From contig NZ_RAHT01000003.1 of the NCBI RefSeq assembly GCF_004798935.1, positions 310,001 through 374,000 of the forward strand: a stretch of DNA of 64,000 nucleotides, given 5' to 3'. The position numbers and the translations under genes are program-made. The notes under the pieces were generated by a model that did not search any database, was not told the DNA's origin, and was given only the letters and a program-made list of their open reading frames with translations. This document shows positions 36,149 to 45,364 of the stretch, piece by piece (the first letter of the stretch is position 1; each line of letters opens with the position of its first letter). Source of the stretch: Ningiella ruwaisensis. Lineage in GTDB: Bacteria; Pseudomonadota; Gammaproteobacteria; Enterobacterales; Alteromonadaceae.

Positions 36149-36904
36149 ATGTCATTTGAGATAAATTACAGCATTGTCATACCTGCCAAAAACGAAGCTG
36201 AAAATATTCGCACATTGGTGGATGAGATTTTTCTGCAATTTTCTGAATCAGATGACTTTGAAATAGTTTACGTTGACGATGGAAGTAGCGATAACACCTC
36301 TGAAATTATTAAACAAGTTAGTGCTAACTACCCGGGGAAAATCGTGCTTGCAAGACATGATATATGCGCCGGGCAGAGCACAGCAATTTACACTGGAGTT
36401 TGCGCCGCCGCTGGTCGCTTAATCATAACGCTTGATGCTGACGGGCAAAACAACCCGGCTGATATTCCCAAATTGTTGAAGAGAGCCAGCACCTTTAGCC
36501 CCGTACGTGACTTTTGTATCACTGGATTTCGCAAACATAGAAAAGACACTGCTTATAAGCGCTTACAGTCGAAAATAGCAAATAAAGTCAGAGCTTATTT
36601 ATTAAAAGATGATACGCCAGATACCGGTTGCGGTTTAAAGGTATTTCCAAGACATACCTTTTTAAAATTGCCATATTTTAATCATATGCATCGGTATCTG
36701 CCGGCGCTGATAAAGCGCGTCGGTGGATGCGTAGAAATTGTGGAAGTATCTCATCGAGAGAGAAAACGAGGAGAATCCAAATACGGAATGTGGGAGCGTT
36801 TATTTGCAGGTATCATTGATTTGCTTGGTGTAATGTGGCTGCAACGTCGCTCAAAAAGTCCAAGTATTGCTGTATATCGCGCGCAGGTACAACATGAAGA
36901 ATAA
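36149..36904 (+). CDS. Family 2 glycosyltransferase (polyprenyl-phosphate type)
   Basis: 251 aa GT-A enzyme: YSIVIPAKNEAENI (residues 6-19), the nucleotide-binding VYVDDGSSDNT, the metal motif TLDADGQNNPADIP, and GCGLKVFPR/SHRERKRGESKYG near the acceptor site. It resembles dolichyl/undecaprenyl-phosphate glycosyltransferases without the C-terminal membrane helices. It would transfer a sugar from a nucleotide donor to a lipid carrier at the inner membrane. ATG 36149 is preferred over 36125 by length and by AAGAG upstream. It overlaps the next gene by 11 bases, making an operon with a VTT protein and an ArnT-like transferase that could use the product. Confidence 0.9.
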   Translation: MSFEINYSIVIPAKNEAENIRTLVDEIFLQFSESDDFEIVYVDDGSSDNTSEIIKQVSANYPGKIVLARHDICAGQSTAIYTGVCAAAGRLIITLDADGQNNPADIPKLLKRASTFSPVRDFCITGFRKHRKDTAYKRLQSKIANKVRAYLLKDDTPDTGCGLKVFPRHTFLKLPYFNHMHRYLPALIKRVGGCVEIVEVSHRERKRGESKYGMWERLFAGIIDLLGVMWLQRRSKSPSIAVYRAQVQHEE

Positions 36905-37595
36905 GTTTCCCCAAGCGTGGTTTAAAAAGAGCGGAATGCAGTCTACATTTTTATTGTTGATAGCCTGTCTGATTTTTACTTTTCTGTTCCATTACAGTTC
37001 GCTCTTAGCAAGCTTTGATGAACAGTGGATAGATCGTGACATTCGACCAGGTGGATACTACGGCCCGCTTTATTTCTTGTTTATCTCAAGCTTGCTTACT
37101 GCGGTTGGTGCGCCGCGACAGATTGTCGCGTTTTTGGCAGGCTATGCGTTTGGAGTTGCGTTTGGTTTTTTATTGGCGCTGTTAGCCAGCTTGTTTGGAT
37201 GCATTTTGTCATTTTACAGTGCCAAGCAAATTTTTAGGCCTGTTCTTTCAAGGTATCATTTTAAGACTATCGAAAAAGTAACTCGCTTTTTAAATGTTCA
37301 TACAACTCGCAAAACGATTGTATTGCGGCTATTACCGGTGGGCAGCAATGTATTGACCAATGTGGCTGCTGGTATAACTGATGTGCGCCCGAGCGCATTT
37401 TTTATAGGCTCTGTCGTAGGTTATATTCCACAGACGCTGATTTTTGCATTGCTGGGTAAAGGGCTGTTAGTGGGCTCTTACTATAAAATTATGATGAGCG
37501 CATTTTTGCTAGTGGTTTCCACTATTGTCAGTTGGCGACTTTATCAACAGCATAAACAAGAGCGGGCCAAGCTACAGTGCGCATGCTCTAATTGA
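36894..37595 (+). CDS. TVP38/TMEM64 (VTT/DedA superfamily) membrane protein
   Basis: 233 aa with about six membrane segments and the VTT core: AGYAFGVAFGFLLALLASLFG (a G-rich half-helix), LRLLPVGSNVLTNVAAGI and VGYIPQTLIFALLGKGL. DedA-superfamily proteins flip or recycle undecaprenyl-phosphate or phospholipids. With GT2 before and GT39 after, recycling of the lipid carrier is a plausible role. ATG 36894 has AGGT upstream and lies within the end of the GT2 gene; a TTG at 36867 is in frame but unlikely. Confidence 0.87.
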   Translation: MKNKFPQAWFKKSGMQSTFLLLIACLIFTFLFHYSSLLASFDEQWIDRDIRPGGYYGPLYFLFISSLLTAVGAPRQIVAFLAGYAFGVAFGFLLALLASLFGCILSFYSAKQIFRPVLSRYHFKTIEKVTRFLNVHTTRKTIVLRLLPVGSNVLTNVAAGITDVRPSAFFIGSVVGYIPQTLIFALLGKGLLVGSYYKIMMSAFLLVVSTIVSWRLYQQHKQERAKLQCACSN

Positions 37596-37609
37596 TTGTG
37601 AGTCAAAAC

Positions 37610-39337
37610 ATGGCAATGATACAGCAGCGCTTGTTATTGAGCATTACCGCATCCAGTCTGCCACTGTTTATGGTTGCCAGCTTACTTATTTTTAGCGGTA
37701 TTGGTTTAAGAGATCCATGGCCTGCAGATGAACCAAGGTTTGCGCTGATCGCCAAAGACATGGTGGAAACCGGGCAATGGTTCTTTCCCTCAAGAGCAGG
37801 TGAACTTTATCCAGACAAGCCGCCTTTATTTATGTGGGCAATTGCCATTTTTTATTGGTTAACTTCCAATTTGCGTATCGCCTTTTTGCTGCCGTCCGCG
37901 ATAGCAGCACTGATTACTATTGCATTGACTTACGATATTGCCAAACGCATGTGGAATAAAAAAGTAGGTCTGATAGCAGGCTGGATGCTCTTGTTCAGCT
38001 TTCAGTTTTTATTACAGGCTAAAACCGCTCAAATCGACGCAGTCGTTTGCGCATTCATGACCTTTGCCTGCTATGGCTTATTGCGTTTTCTCGTGCTTAA
38101 AGACACTTATCGATGGTACGCGAGCGCATGGTTTTTTATGGGGCTTGGAGTCATTACAAAAGGCGTTGGGTTTTTACCTCTGTTGATGCTTATTCCTTAT
38201 ATTTGGTATGGTCATAAAGCGCCTAAGTCCAATCAATGCTTTCAAATCTCTGCCATAAAATGGGCGACGGGTCCTTTATTTATGCTAGCCGCGATATCTA
38301 TATGGTTAATTCCAATGCTAGTGCTTGTAAGCTTATCTGACAGCATTGCCCATGAAGCCTATCGCGATAACATTTTGTTAAAGCAAACCGTAACCCGCTA
38401 TGCAGATTCATGGCATCACCTCAAACCATTTTGGTATTATATTACGTCAGTTGCACCATGGTTTTGGTTACCTACAAGTTTCGCTGCAATTTTTGTATAC
38501 AAAGACTGGCAATTGCATCTTAAAAAGCATGAGCTGCGTGTTTTGTTGCCTCTGGGATACGTGGTGCTAATGCTCCTTTTTTTCAGCCTTTCACCTGGCA
38601 AACGAGGAGTATATATTTTGCCTGCCTTGCCAATGTTCGTGCTTGCCGTGGCGCCGTTTTATGCTCGATTTAATAGTCATTCTGCATTCAGGTACGGCCT
38701 ACTTGTTTTAAGCCTGATAGTCGCTGTCAGTTTGAGCATTTTGGGTTTACTGGGTGCAATGGGAGTTCCATCCGTTTCTTCGCTAACTGGCCAATTAGCT
38801 ATTCAACCTTGGACTTTTTTGGCTTTAACCGGAATAACAGCGTTGCTTTTTGTTTTGCTAAGCGCTCGAATAAATATCTTACTGGCATGGCCATTAGTGA
38901 TGTCAGTGATTTGGTTGAGCTATAGCACTTACGGTTACATTTTGCGGAATCCTTACAGCGTGCCTGTGGGTGTTTTAAATCAAATAAAGCAACATGTATC
39001 AGCAGAACCTGAGCTTGCGATGATTGATATGTCGGAGCAATTTTTTTTATTTTCTCCCTATACCATGACACATTTTGGCTACCATACGCCGAACGATATC
39101 CAGCTTAAATCTGCTTATCAGTGGCTTGAATCAAGTAATCAATACATTCTAATTGAAAAAAAATTAGCAGATGATACCTGTTTTGATACATCTGAAGGGC
39201 ATGATCTGGGCTTTGCTCATCGAAGACATTGGTTATTGTTGCCAGCTACTTCTAAAAGGCCAGACTTAAATTCTCTGTGTGGACTTCAGGGAAGCAGCGT
39301 GAAAATATTTAGCCGAAGCGTACTTCCCAAGTTATAG
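37610..39337 (+). CDS. ArnT/PMT-like family 39 glycosyltransferase
   Basis: 575 aa membrane protein with about 12 helices. The first periplasmic loop holds LRDPWPADEPRFALIAKDMV and, shortly after, GELYPDKPPLFMW, the GT39 catalytic (D-E) and metal signature. Helical segments such as YGLLRFLVLKDTYRW and WFFMGLGVITKGVGFLPLLM follow. ArnT-type enzymes move a sugar from undecaprenyl-phosphate to lipid A or another glycolipid in the periplasm. Expected donor: the product of the GT2 two genes earlier. Possible starts are TTG 37592 (coupled to the previous stop), GTG 37598, ATG 37610 and ATG 37616; ATG 37610 has GTGAG at 7 bases. The target glycolipid is unknown. Confidence 0.86.
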   Translation: MAMIQQRLLLSITASSLPLFMVASLLIFSGIGLRDPWPADEPRFALIAKDMVETGQWFFPSRAGELYPDKPPLFMWAIAIFYWLTSNLRIAFLLPSAIAALITIALTYDIAKRMWNKKVGLIAGWMLLFSFQFLLQAKTAQIDAVVCAFMTFACYGLLRFLVLKDTYRWYASAWFFMGLGVITKGVGFLPLLMLIPYIWYGHKAPKSNQCFQISAIKWATGPLFMLAAISIWLIPMLVLVSLSDSIAHEAYRDNILLKQTVTRYADSWHHLKPFWYYITSVAPWFWLPTSFAAIFVYKDWQLHLKKHELRVLLPLGYVVLMLLFFSLSPGKRGVYILPALPMFVLAVAPFYARFNSHSAFRYGLLVLSLIVAVSLSILGLLGAMGVPSVSSLTGQLAIQPWTFLALTGITALLFVLLSARINILLAWPLVMSVIWLSYSTYGYILRNPYSVPVGVLNQIKQHVSAEPELAMIDMSEQFFLFSPYTMTHFGYHTPNDIQLKSAYQWLESSNQYILIEKKLADDTCFDTSEGHDLGFAHRRHWLLLPATSKRPDLNSLCGLQGSSVKIFSRSVLPKL

Positions 39338-39483
39338 GCAACTAACGGAACAATCTCATACTGCACACGTAGAAGTGATCGCCATTTTAATTGCAAAGAC
39401 GGATTCCTTCATCTAGCATCTATGTCATGATCTTTGCTTATGCACTTTAAGTAAAAACAACAACTAATCAAAGAGTAACTGCC

Positions 39484-40629
39484 ATGTTTAAATATTTAAA
39501 AACGCCGCTTTCTCTGTTTGTTCTGGCAGGGCTGAGCGTTAGCGCATGTGCGCAAGTAGAGTCTCCTCCAATTGAAGCATCAACCACTGATTCAGCTTAC
39601 GAATTAGTTAACGTAACTAACGAGGTAGCCATTCCTTGGGGAATGGTCTGGCTAAATGAATCTGAAATGCTGGTAACTGAACGTTCAGGTGAGTTACGCA
39701 TGATCAGAGACGGCAAGCTGCTTGAACAGAAAATTGCGAACGTACCTGCGGTAGATGCGCGCAATCAAGGTGGTTTGTTAGATATCGAAAAGCATCCAAA
39801 TTATGATGAAAATGGCTGGCTTTATATCTCTTATTCTGGGTTTGAGGGCGAAGGAGAAGGCAGTAATACTACCTTGATTCGAGCAAAGCTAGATAAAGAG
39901 GCGATGGCGCTGACTAATATCGAACAGTTGTTTGAAGCTGCGCCTAATACAGATAATACTCGCCATTTTGGCAGTCGCATAGAGTTTGACGATGAAGGCT
40001 TTTTGTATCTTAGCGTGGGTGATCGTGGTGACAGAGATGTGAATCCTCAGCGTCTTGACCGGGATGCCGGCAAGGTTCATCGACTATTAGATGATGGCAG
40101 CGTGCCAAGCGATAATCCTTTTGTGTCTCAGGAAAACGCTAATCCAACGATTTATTCTTACGGTCACAGGAATCCTCAGGGCATGGCAATGCATCCTAAA
40201 ACAGGTGATATCTGGACGCACGAACATGGCCCTCGCGGTGGTGATGAAATTAACCGCATTCAAAAAGCCGTTAATTATGGCTGGCCAGTGATTTCTTATG
40301 GCATAAACTACAATGGCACAAGCTTTACCGAGATTACTGCAAAAGAAGGCATGGCACAGCCAGACTGGCAGTGGACACCTTCCATCGCACCTTCTGGAAT
40401 GGTATTTGTAGACAGTGAGCGTTACCCGCAGTGGAACGGTCATATGATTGTAGGCTCACTCAAATTTGCACAGCTTGTGTTAGTTGAAATGGATGGCAAT
40501 GAAATCAAAGGACATAGTAAACTGTTTGATGGCATTGGTCGTGTTCGCAGCTTGAGTATGAGTCCTGATGGATTTTTGTACGTGGGTGTTGATGGTAAAG
40601 GTATTTACAAAGTGACCCCAAAAGCATGA
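39484..40629 (+). CDS. PQQ-dependent soluble aldose-sugar dehydrogenase-like lipoprotein
   Basis: 381 aa. Lipobox VSAC (about 19-22) after a signal peptide. Beta-propeller of the GDH-B/YliI type: EVAIPWGMVWL, NQGGLLDIEKHP, LSVGDRGDRD, YGHRNPQGMAMHP and THEHGPRGGDEINRI, with Arg/His cofactor-site residues kept. These oxidise aldoses to lactones in the periplasm if PQQ is available; no pqq genes are in this window, so the cofactor would come from elsewhere. It follows a 146-base gap and heads a small operon: the next small gene starts within its stop (ATGA). Confidence 0.9.
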   Translation: MFKYLKTPLSLFVLAGLSVSACAQVESPPIEASTTDSAYELVNVTNEVAIPWGMVWLNESEMLVTERSGELRMIRDGKLLEQKIANVPAVDARNQGGLLDIEKHPNYDENGWLYISYSGFEGEGEGSNTTLIRAKLDKEAMALTNIEQLFEAAPNTDNTRHFGSRIEFDDEGFLYLSVGDRGDRDVNPQRLDRDAGKVHRLLDDGSVPSDNPFVSQENANPTIYSYGHRNPQGMAMHPKTGDIWTHEHGPRGGDEINRIQKAVNYGWPVISYGINYNGTSFTEITAKEGMAQPDWQWTPSIAPSGMVFVDSERYPQWNGHMIVGSLKFAQLVLVEMDGNEIKGHSKLFDGIGRVRSLSMSPDGFLYVGVDGKGIYKVTPKA

Positions 40630-40835
40630 ACGCCGACGATTTGCATGCCCTTAAAATCGCATTTTCATACATGCCCAAAGCAATTGAGGTAAATAAATAT
40701 GAATATGGTGAAGGGTACAAGAAAATTCTTGAGCATATAGAATTTGTTAGAGGATGCTTGCTTGATAACGGTGTAGACCCTGACGAAGTCGCGGGAGAAA
40801 TCAATCCTGATAGTACACCTAAATCTTGCTATTAG
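40626..40835 (+). CDS. Small acidic protein of unknown function
   Basis: 69 aa. Starts in the ATGA that also ends the sugar dehydrogenase gene, strong evidence for translation. Sequence NADDLHALKIAFSYMPKAIE followed by EYGEGYKKILEHIEFVRGCLL is mostly helical, with an acidic tail. No signal peptide, so cytoplasmic. No family recognised. Just 18 bases separate it from the AsmA-like gene. Confidence 0.72.
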   Translation: MNADDLHALKIAFSYMPKAIEVNKYEYGEGYKKILEHIEFVRGCLLDNGVDPDEVAGEINPDSTPKSCY

Positions 40836-40853
40836 ACCGTTAGGAGAAGGAAG

Positions 40854-41639
40854 ATGAAGAAGTTTTTGATAATAGTGGTAATTTTATTGGCAGTGCTTGC
40901 CGGTTTTGTTTGGTATGGATTTAGCAATGTTGATAATTTTATCAAACAGCAAATAGAGCAACAGGGCTCTAAATATTTGGGCACACAAGTTACCGTGTTT
41001 GGTGTTGACCTAGCGCTGACAGAAGGCCGCATTACAATAAGCGATCTTGATGTGGAAAACCCGCAAGGCTTTAGCGAGTCAGACGCATTCAGTTTAGAGG
41101 CGATCACTTTAGACATTGGTGGCTCAACATCTGAACCTTATGTTGTGCAGGAGGTGACGCTCAAAGCTCCGGAAATTTTGTATGAATTGGATGCAAACGG
41201 ACAAGGCAACTTGCTTGCGCTGAAAAATAATCTGGAAAAGATGTTGCCAAGCGGATCTGAGCCTGCGCCTGCCCCCGAACCCGGTGCAAACCCGCTGGTT
41301 ATAGTGGAGCAAGTAAGGGTTGAGGCGGCAAAGTTGATGCTGAATTTTGAAAATCTGCCAACAGGCGGAGTTGAGCTTGAGCAAAAGGCATATGAAGTCA
41401 CCTTACCCACCTTTACTGCCGGCTCTATCGGAAAGCCAAACGGCATTCCGGCAGATCAGGTTGGCGCAGCGATAGCGCAAGCTATGCTCGATAATGTGAT
41501 TGAGCAAGCAAAAGAAGAAGCAAAGAAAAAAGTCGCAGAAGAAGCTAAAAAGCGTCTTCAGGAAGAAGTTGACAAGAAAAAAGACGAGTTGATGGATAAG
41601 GCAAGCGATAAACTTAAAGGTTTGCTGAACAATAACTAG
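40854..41639 (+). CDS. AsmA-like inner-membrane-anchored periplasmic protein
   Basis: 261 aa. A single N-terminal anchor (KKFLIIVVILLAVLAGFVWY) is followed by a domain starting VDNFIKQQIEQQGSKYLGTQVTVFGVDLALTEGRITISDLDVENP, the AsmA/TamB-type beta-taco entry pattern (split here for length: positions about 25-68). A Pro/Ala linker (EPAPAPEPG) and a final coiled coil of about 50 residues (EEAKKKVAEEAKKRLQEE) follow. AsmA relatives carry phospholipids between membranes; a protein this short has only one repeat block and could be a partial bridge or a peripheral partner. The ATG is preceded by GGAGAAGGAAG. Ends with a strong terminator. Confidence 0.78.
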   Translation: MKKFLIIVVILLAVLAGFVWYGFSNVDNFIKQQIEQQGSKYLGTQVTVFGVDLALTEGRITISDLDVENPQGFSESDAFSLEAITLDIGGSTSEPYVVQEVTLKAPEILYELDANGQGNLLALKNNLEKMLPSGSEPAPAPEPGANPLVIVEQVRVEAAKLMLNFENLPTGGVELEQKAYEVTLPTFTAGSIGKPNGIPADQVGAAIAQAMLDNVIEQAKEEAKKKVAEEAKKRLQEEVDKKKDELMDKASDKLKGLLNNN

Positions 41640-41666
41640 TTACTTAATCCCGTTTTAAGCATTAAG

Positions 41667-41700
41667 AAGCTGAGCCAGTTCACACTAGCTCAGCTTTTTT
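41667..41700 (+). terminator. Intrinsic terminator between convergent genes
   Basis: Stem AAGCTGAGC / GCTCAGCTT (9 bp) with a 12-base loop, followed by TTTTT. It overlaps the end of the convergent lipoprotein gene by 2 bases. Confidence 0.85.
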
Positions 41701-43927
41701 ATTCCACATATTCACCTTTTTCGAATCGATTGATGATGCCGCGTGAAGGATGACGACAGGTATCAGGCGCATCTGAAAAATACAGACACTTTGGTATGTT
41801 GTCGGCAAAGCTCAATACTACCTCGCCCAAACTGTTCTGCCCCATGGTATTAAACTGGTAAGAGGCTTTTACGCTAAGCGGATAACCTTCATTTGAGGTG
41901 CGTATAACCGCGATGTCTGCGACGCTACCCTGATAGTAGCGATTCAACATCCATGCCTGCGCATTTTCCAAGATTAAATCGTCAAGCAATCGACTTAAAT
42001 TAAGATCATCTGGTGCGAAGTCAATTTTATAAACGGATTGCACGTCTGCCAATGTCATGCCGCTGGGGAGTCTTATACCGCTTTGCCCGTGTATAAATCG
42101 TAATAGATTTTCTTCAAAGCGCTTGAGTCCTTTATTGTTGCACTGATTCTGATTAACCAATTTCTCCATGTCATCACCAAGCGATACTTTATCATCCAGT
42201 ATGCTTTTCCCAGCAAACCAATCCCCTTGCATCGCATCACCGAACATGTCCAAACTTGCGCTTGAAGCTAAACGCTTACTCGTATTGTAAATAACAGGGT
42301 CTGCGTACAGTCCGGTGGGTATTTCTACCCAATTCACACAAACCCGGCTTGTTTCAACTCCCCAGCCATCTGTTGTTACTGATTCGGTAGCACATTCCTC
42401 CCGAGTGATAGGGACTTTGTTAGCGGGTAGCTCGCTATCACAATAACGTCCGTAAGCATGCATATAATCATTTAAAATTAAGCCTACCGTCAGACTGTCC
42501 GAAGACAGGCGTGCGTGATCAAAATCGCCTAAATAGATGGCAGTCAATTCTGATTCATAGTTTAGGTTTTTAGCGCTGAAGTTACGTATGCTAAGTTCTT
42601 CTTGGTCCGTTGCCGGTACAAACGCGGTGAGCCGATTAAGTTTACTGGTTTGAGCTTGCTTAAGCTGCTGAGCAACATCACTTGTATAGTCTGCTTTAGC
42701 AATTAAGCCAAACAGCACAGTATTTAATTGAGCAAGCGAAGTGGCCGATTCAATATTCTGAAGCGCAGATTGACTAATGCCACGCAATAGTGCAAGTCGT
42801 TCGTTTTGTTGCTCATCCAGGTAAGTCTGAACAGCCGGAAACATTCGAAGATTGCCATGCTCGTTCATAAATCTGTCTGAGTGTGCCACCATAGTCTGTA
42901 ACCGCGTAGTCGCTTGCTCAGCATAAATGAGCGCGGCATCAAGTAAGCGTTTATAGGCTAAAATCAATTGTTCTATAATTTCAGCTTTGCGCGCGTTAAA
43001 AATGTTCGCTACTTGCTGCTTTTGTGTATCTGATAAGAGCTCGCTCAAAGGGCGATGGGGACTGTTTTCATTATCAAGTTCGCTCAGTTGATACGTCACG
43101 GCCGAAATATCTTCAAACTGTGCAGCATATGAATAAGCAGCTCGACTAAGATGACCTGATATCGCGCTTTGAATAAGCTGACGAGAAATATCTCTGGTTT
43201 TTGGCGTGAGCGACTCCTCTCTTCTTGGAAATTGCCCATATTTGGCTCGATCAACGCCGCTGAAAGAGGCTAAGTCAACTAATTGTGATAGCGCTTCAAA
43301 ATTTGTCAGATCAACATTTGCTAATTTTTCCGACAAAGCGGCTAAAACTGCCTCGTTGTAACGCTCTCTGTTATCTTCGGCTTCATGTGTTTGAATAATC
43401 GTGTGCGCTTGCCATGGAGTTTGAGGTAACTGCTTTGCATACTGCGAATATTCAGGTGCACTCAATGCCTTGTTAAAACCGGCATGAGCTTTAGTAAAAT
43501 CCTGACCTAAGGATGTTAAAGCTTCAAACTCATTCTCTGCATATTGCTTATATTGCTGAAAAGACTGCCAAGTTGTATCGTTTGCTTCTATTTTATGTTG
43601 CGACTGCAGATTTTTAGCAATCGCATTGGTTCGTCGATTCAGCTCACTTGCTCGAGGTATAAAATTGCTTTCGATTGAAGCTAGTTTTTTATAGGCGACA
43701 ACTACATCAGTCTCACTATCAAAATCAAATCCGGCAATCGAGCTTAAGCTTATGATTTGCGCTTTTGCAATTGGAAATTGACTCTGAATTTGCTGCCTAT
43801 ATTGACTAACTTGAGCATTTTCTGCATATGCCCACTGCACGAGACGATGATTGTTCTGAGTGGAATTGCAAGAGCTTAAAAAAAGTGAAGTCACTGCAAT
43901 ACAACTTAATAGGGTAGAAAAGCGCAT
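41699..43927 (-). CDS. Large lipoprotein of unknown function
   Basis: 742 aa. Signal ends with LSSC20. Residues about 30-460 are helix-rich and Gln-rich (QQYKQYAENEFEAL; RLTAF) with periodic hydrophobic residues, suggesting long helical bundles. The C-terminal 280 residues have Cys pairs (DSELPANKVPITREECATES, SRVCVNW) and end in strand-like sequence with CLYFSDAPDTCRHPS. No domain recognised. Expressed alone: AAGGAG lies 7 bases before the ATG. Convergent with the AsmA-like gene. Function not assigned. Confidence 0.8.
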   Translation of the reverse strand: MRFSTLLSCIAVTSLFLSSCNSTQNNHRLVQWAYAENAQVSQYRQQIQSQFPIAKAQIISLSSIAGFDFDSETDVVVAYKKLASIESNFIPRASELNRRTNAIAKNLQSQHKIEANDTTWQSFQQYKQYAENEFEALTSLGQDFTKAHAGFNKALSAPEYSQYAKQLPQTPWQAHTIIQTHEAEDNRERYNEAVLAALSEKLANVDLTNFEALSQLVDLASFSGVDRAKYGQFPRREESLTPKTRDISRQLIQSAISGHLSRAAYSYAAQFEDISAVTYQLSELDNENSPHRPLSELLSDTQKQQVANIFNARKAEIIEQLILAYKRLLDAALIYAEQATTRLQTMVAHSDRFMNEHGNLRMFPAVQTYLDEQQNERLALLRGISQSALQNIESATSLAQLNTVLFGLIAKADYTSDVAQQLKQAQTSKLNRLTAFVPATDQEELSIRNFSAKNLNYESELTAIYLGDFDHARLSSDSLTVGLILNDYMHAYGRYCDSELPANKVPITREECATESVTTDGWGVETSRVCVNWVEIPTGLYADPVIYNTSKRLASSASLDMFGDAMQGDWFAGKSILDDKVSLGDDMEKLVNQNQCNNKGLKRFEENLLRFIHGQSGIRLPSGMTLADVQSVYKIDFAPDDLNLSRLLDDLILENAQAWMLNRYYQGSVADIAVIRTSNEGYPLSVKASYQFNTMGQNSLGEVVLSFADNIPKCLYFSDAPDTCRHPSRGIINRFEKGEYVE

Positions 43928-44117
43928 AACAAAGCTCCTTTTATCGTTACGCTTTCAACACGCCGATAAAGCTTTATTCAGCACAACCTATGTTGTTAGA
44001 TAGTAGTTTTTGCCCAAACTCGGGCGGATGTAGAATATTAATATAGTGCTTTGTTTAAAATTCGCAATAAAAATTGCAAATTTCTGGCAATAGAAAAATA
44101 AGGCTAATTAATTACTT

Positions 44118-44387
44118 TCAAGACAGCCAAGCACTTAAACCTAACCTGGCAAGCGTCGAGGAATGTTTTCTAAGCTTACTTTTATCAGATGCCCCGTCTT
44201 TGTCAGAATTCAGCTCTCTAAATGCGCCTAGCAAGAACATTGTGCATAAACCACGTTTAGATACGAGTAAGGTTCTAATGCGCTTTTTTAGCCTGAAAAT
44301 TTTGCTTTTCTGCAAATTTTCCATTGTTTGACGTCTCATCAGCATTTTTTCTAAATGTTGTTGTTCGTCTTTTAAAAACATGCACAT
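44118..44387 (-). CDS. Small basic protein in the yqjD-yqjE position (YqjK-like candidate)
   Basis: 89 aa from ATG 44387, which has a strong AGGAGGT 7 bases upstream. The N-terminus MCMFLKDEQQHLEKMLMRRQ is a charged amphipathic helix, then KSKIFRLKKRIRTLL is strongly basic and FLLGAFRELN is mildly hydrophobic, so an inner-membrane-associated role is plausible. The order DUF883-like gene, holin-like gene and this gene is the order of yqjD-yqjE-yqjK in enterobacteria; identity to YqjK is inferred from order and size, not from clear similarity. An overlapping frame on the other strand is rejected. Confidence 0.68.
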   Translation of the reverse strand: MCMFLKDEQQHLEKMLMRRQTMENLQKSKIFRLKKRIRTLLVSKRGLCTMFLLGAFRELNSDKDGASDKSKLRKHSSTLARLGLSAWLS

Positions 44388-44517
44388 AATTTGACCTCCT
44401 ATATTGATTGTGAGTGGACATGTATAAGCACAAGTCAATGGTCACTTTGAGTTCACGACCTAATTACATAACTAATCTACTGCACCACTCCAACATTGCG
44501 ATCAGCAAAAATCAGCG

Positions 44518-45003
44518 CTAACTATGGACTACCTGCTTTGACCTTTCTTCTTTTTCGTCTGATGAAAGCATGCTAAGCGATTTGGTAAGACTGATATTTT
44601 TAAAGGCGCTCTTTAACTGGAAAAGGGCAAAGATGAATAATAAAAGGTTAATCACAATGAGGACGCCAACGCCTAAGGCGATGCTTGAACTTGCTTGTAC
44701 GATAAGACTCACGACAAACGCGTTTATTAACAACCATATTGTGAAAGCAAGCAAACTGGCTAAAAGCGTAAGAGAAATACTTACAAGCAAAGCTTTGCGA
44801 GTTAGCGCAGCCTCCGCTAAAAATACGGCTTTCATATTCGCAAATTTTGGTTTTTGAAAGCGTACTAAGTCTTCCAATGCAGCAAAGGTATCGATGAAAG
44901 ACGCATTCTCTTCACGACTTTCACTTTGCAGACGTTTTTTTTCTGAATATGGCGAAGGAGCATCGCCGTTGCTATGCTCCTTCGTATTTGAATGAGTATC
45001 CAT
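44518..45003 (-). CDS. Phage holin family/YqjE-like membrane protein
   Basis: 161 aa. Long polar N-terminus (about 1-65, KRLQSESREENASFIDTFAA), then two membrane helices (about 74-96 and 101-125), and a basic tail (KEERSKQVVHS). This is the YqjE/holin-like arrangement with a cytoplasmic coiled region LVRFQKPKFANMKAVFLAEA before the helices. The enterobacterial counterpart is stationary-phase expressed and membrane located. It follows the DUF883 gene by 31 bases. Confidence 0.8.
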   Translation of the reverse strand: MDTHSNTKEHSNGDAPSPYSEKKRLQSESREENASFIDTFAALEDLVRFQKPKFANMKAVFLAEAALTRKALLVSISLTLLASLLAFTIWLLINAFVVSLIVQASSSIALGVGVLIVINLLLFIFALFQLKSAFKNISLTKSLSMLSSDEKEERSKQVVHS

Positions 45004-45034
45004 TACTCTTTGCTCATCTCGTTGATTAAACTGA

Positions 45035-45364
45035 TTAGTCTTTTCTCAAAAGCGAAGCAAGCAAGGCACCTGCTGCAAATGCAATACCGGCCGTTTTGAC
45101 TGGATTTTCGACCGCGTACTGGCGAATACTCGAATTGTTCCACTTTGACTCTACCTGTTGTTTCTGTTTGGAAAAGTTTTCAGAGCCTTTCGTCGCCGAA
45201 TCTCTTAACCCTTGCTCAGCGGCAGCGGCTTTTTCTGATAAGGCATCAACAGAATGATGCAAAGTATCTTTTACTTTATCAGCCAAAGGGTGCGTACTTT
45301 CGCTTGATGGTGCAACTTTTGACGTCCTAGCTACATTTTTGGGCTGGGTCTGTGAATTAGCCAT
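45035..45364 (-). CDS. DUF883/ElaB-YqjD-like protein
   Basis: 109 aa. N-terminal low-complexity helix-rich region (KVKDTLHHSVDALSEKAAAA), central RQYAVENPVKTAGIAFAAG and a final membrane anchor (GIAFAAGALLASLLRKD), the exact DUF883 C-terminal motif. In E. coli YqjD binds ribosomes and tethers them to the inner membrane in stationary phase. GGAGG lies before the ATG. First gene of a three-gene operon (DUF883, YqjE-like, YqjK-like). Confidence 0.87.
   Translation of the reverse strand: MANSQTQPKNVARTSKVAPSSESTHPLADKVKDTLHHSVDALSEKAAAAEQGLRDSATKGSENFSKQKQQVESKWNNSSIRQYAVENPVKTAGIAFAAGALLASLLRKD

Noticed and set aside
44074-44331. 85-codon frame on the plus strand over the YqjK-like gene
   Set aside because: The opposite frame has a strong AGGAGGT and fits the operon; this one has neither.
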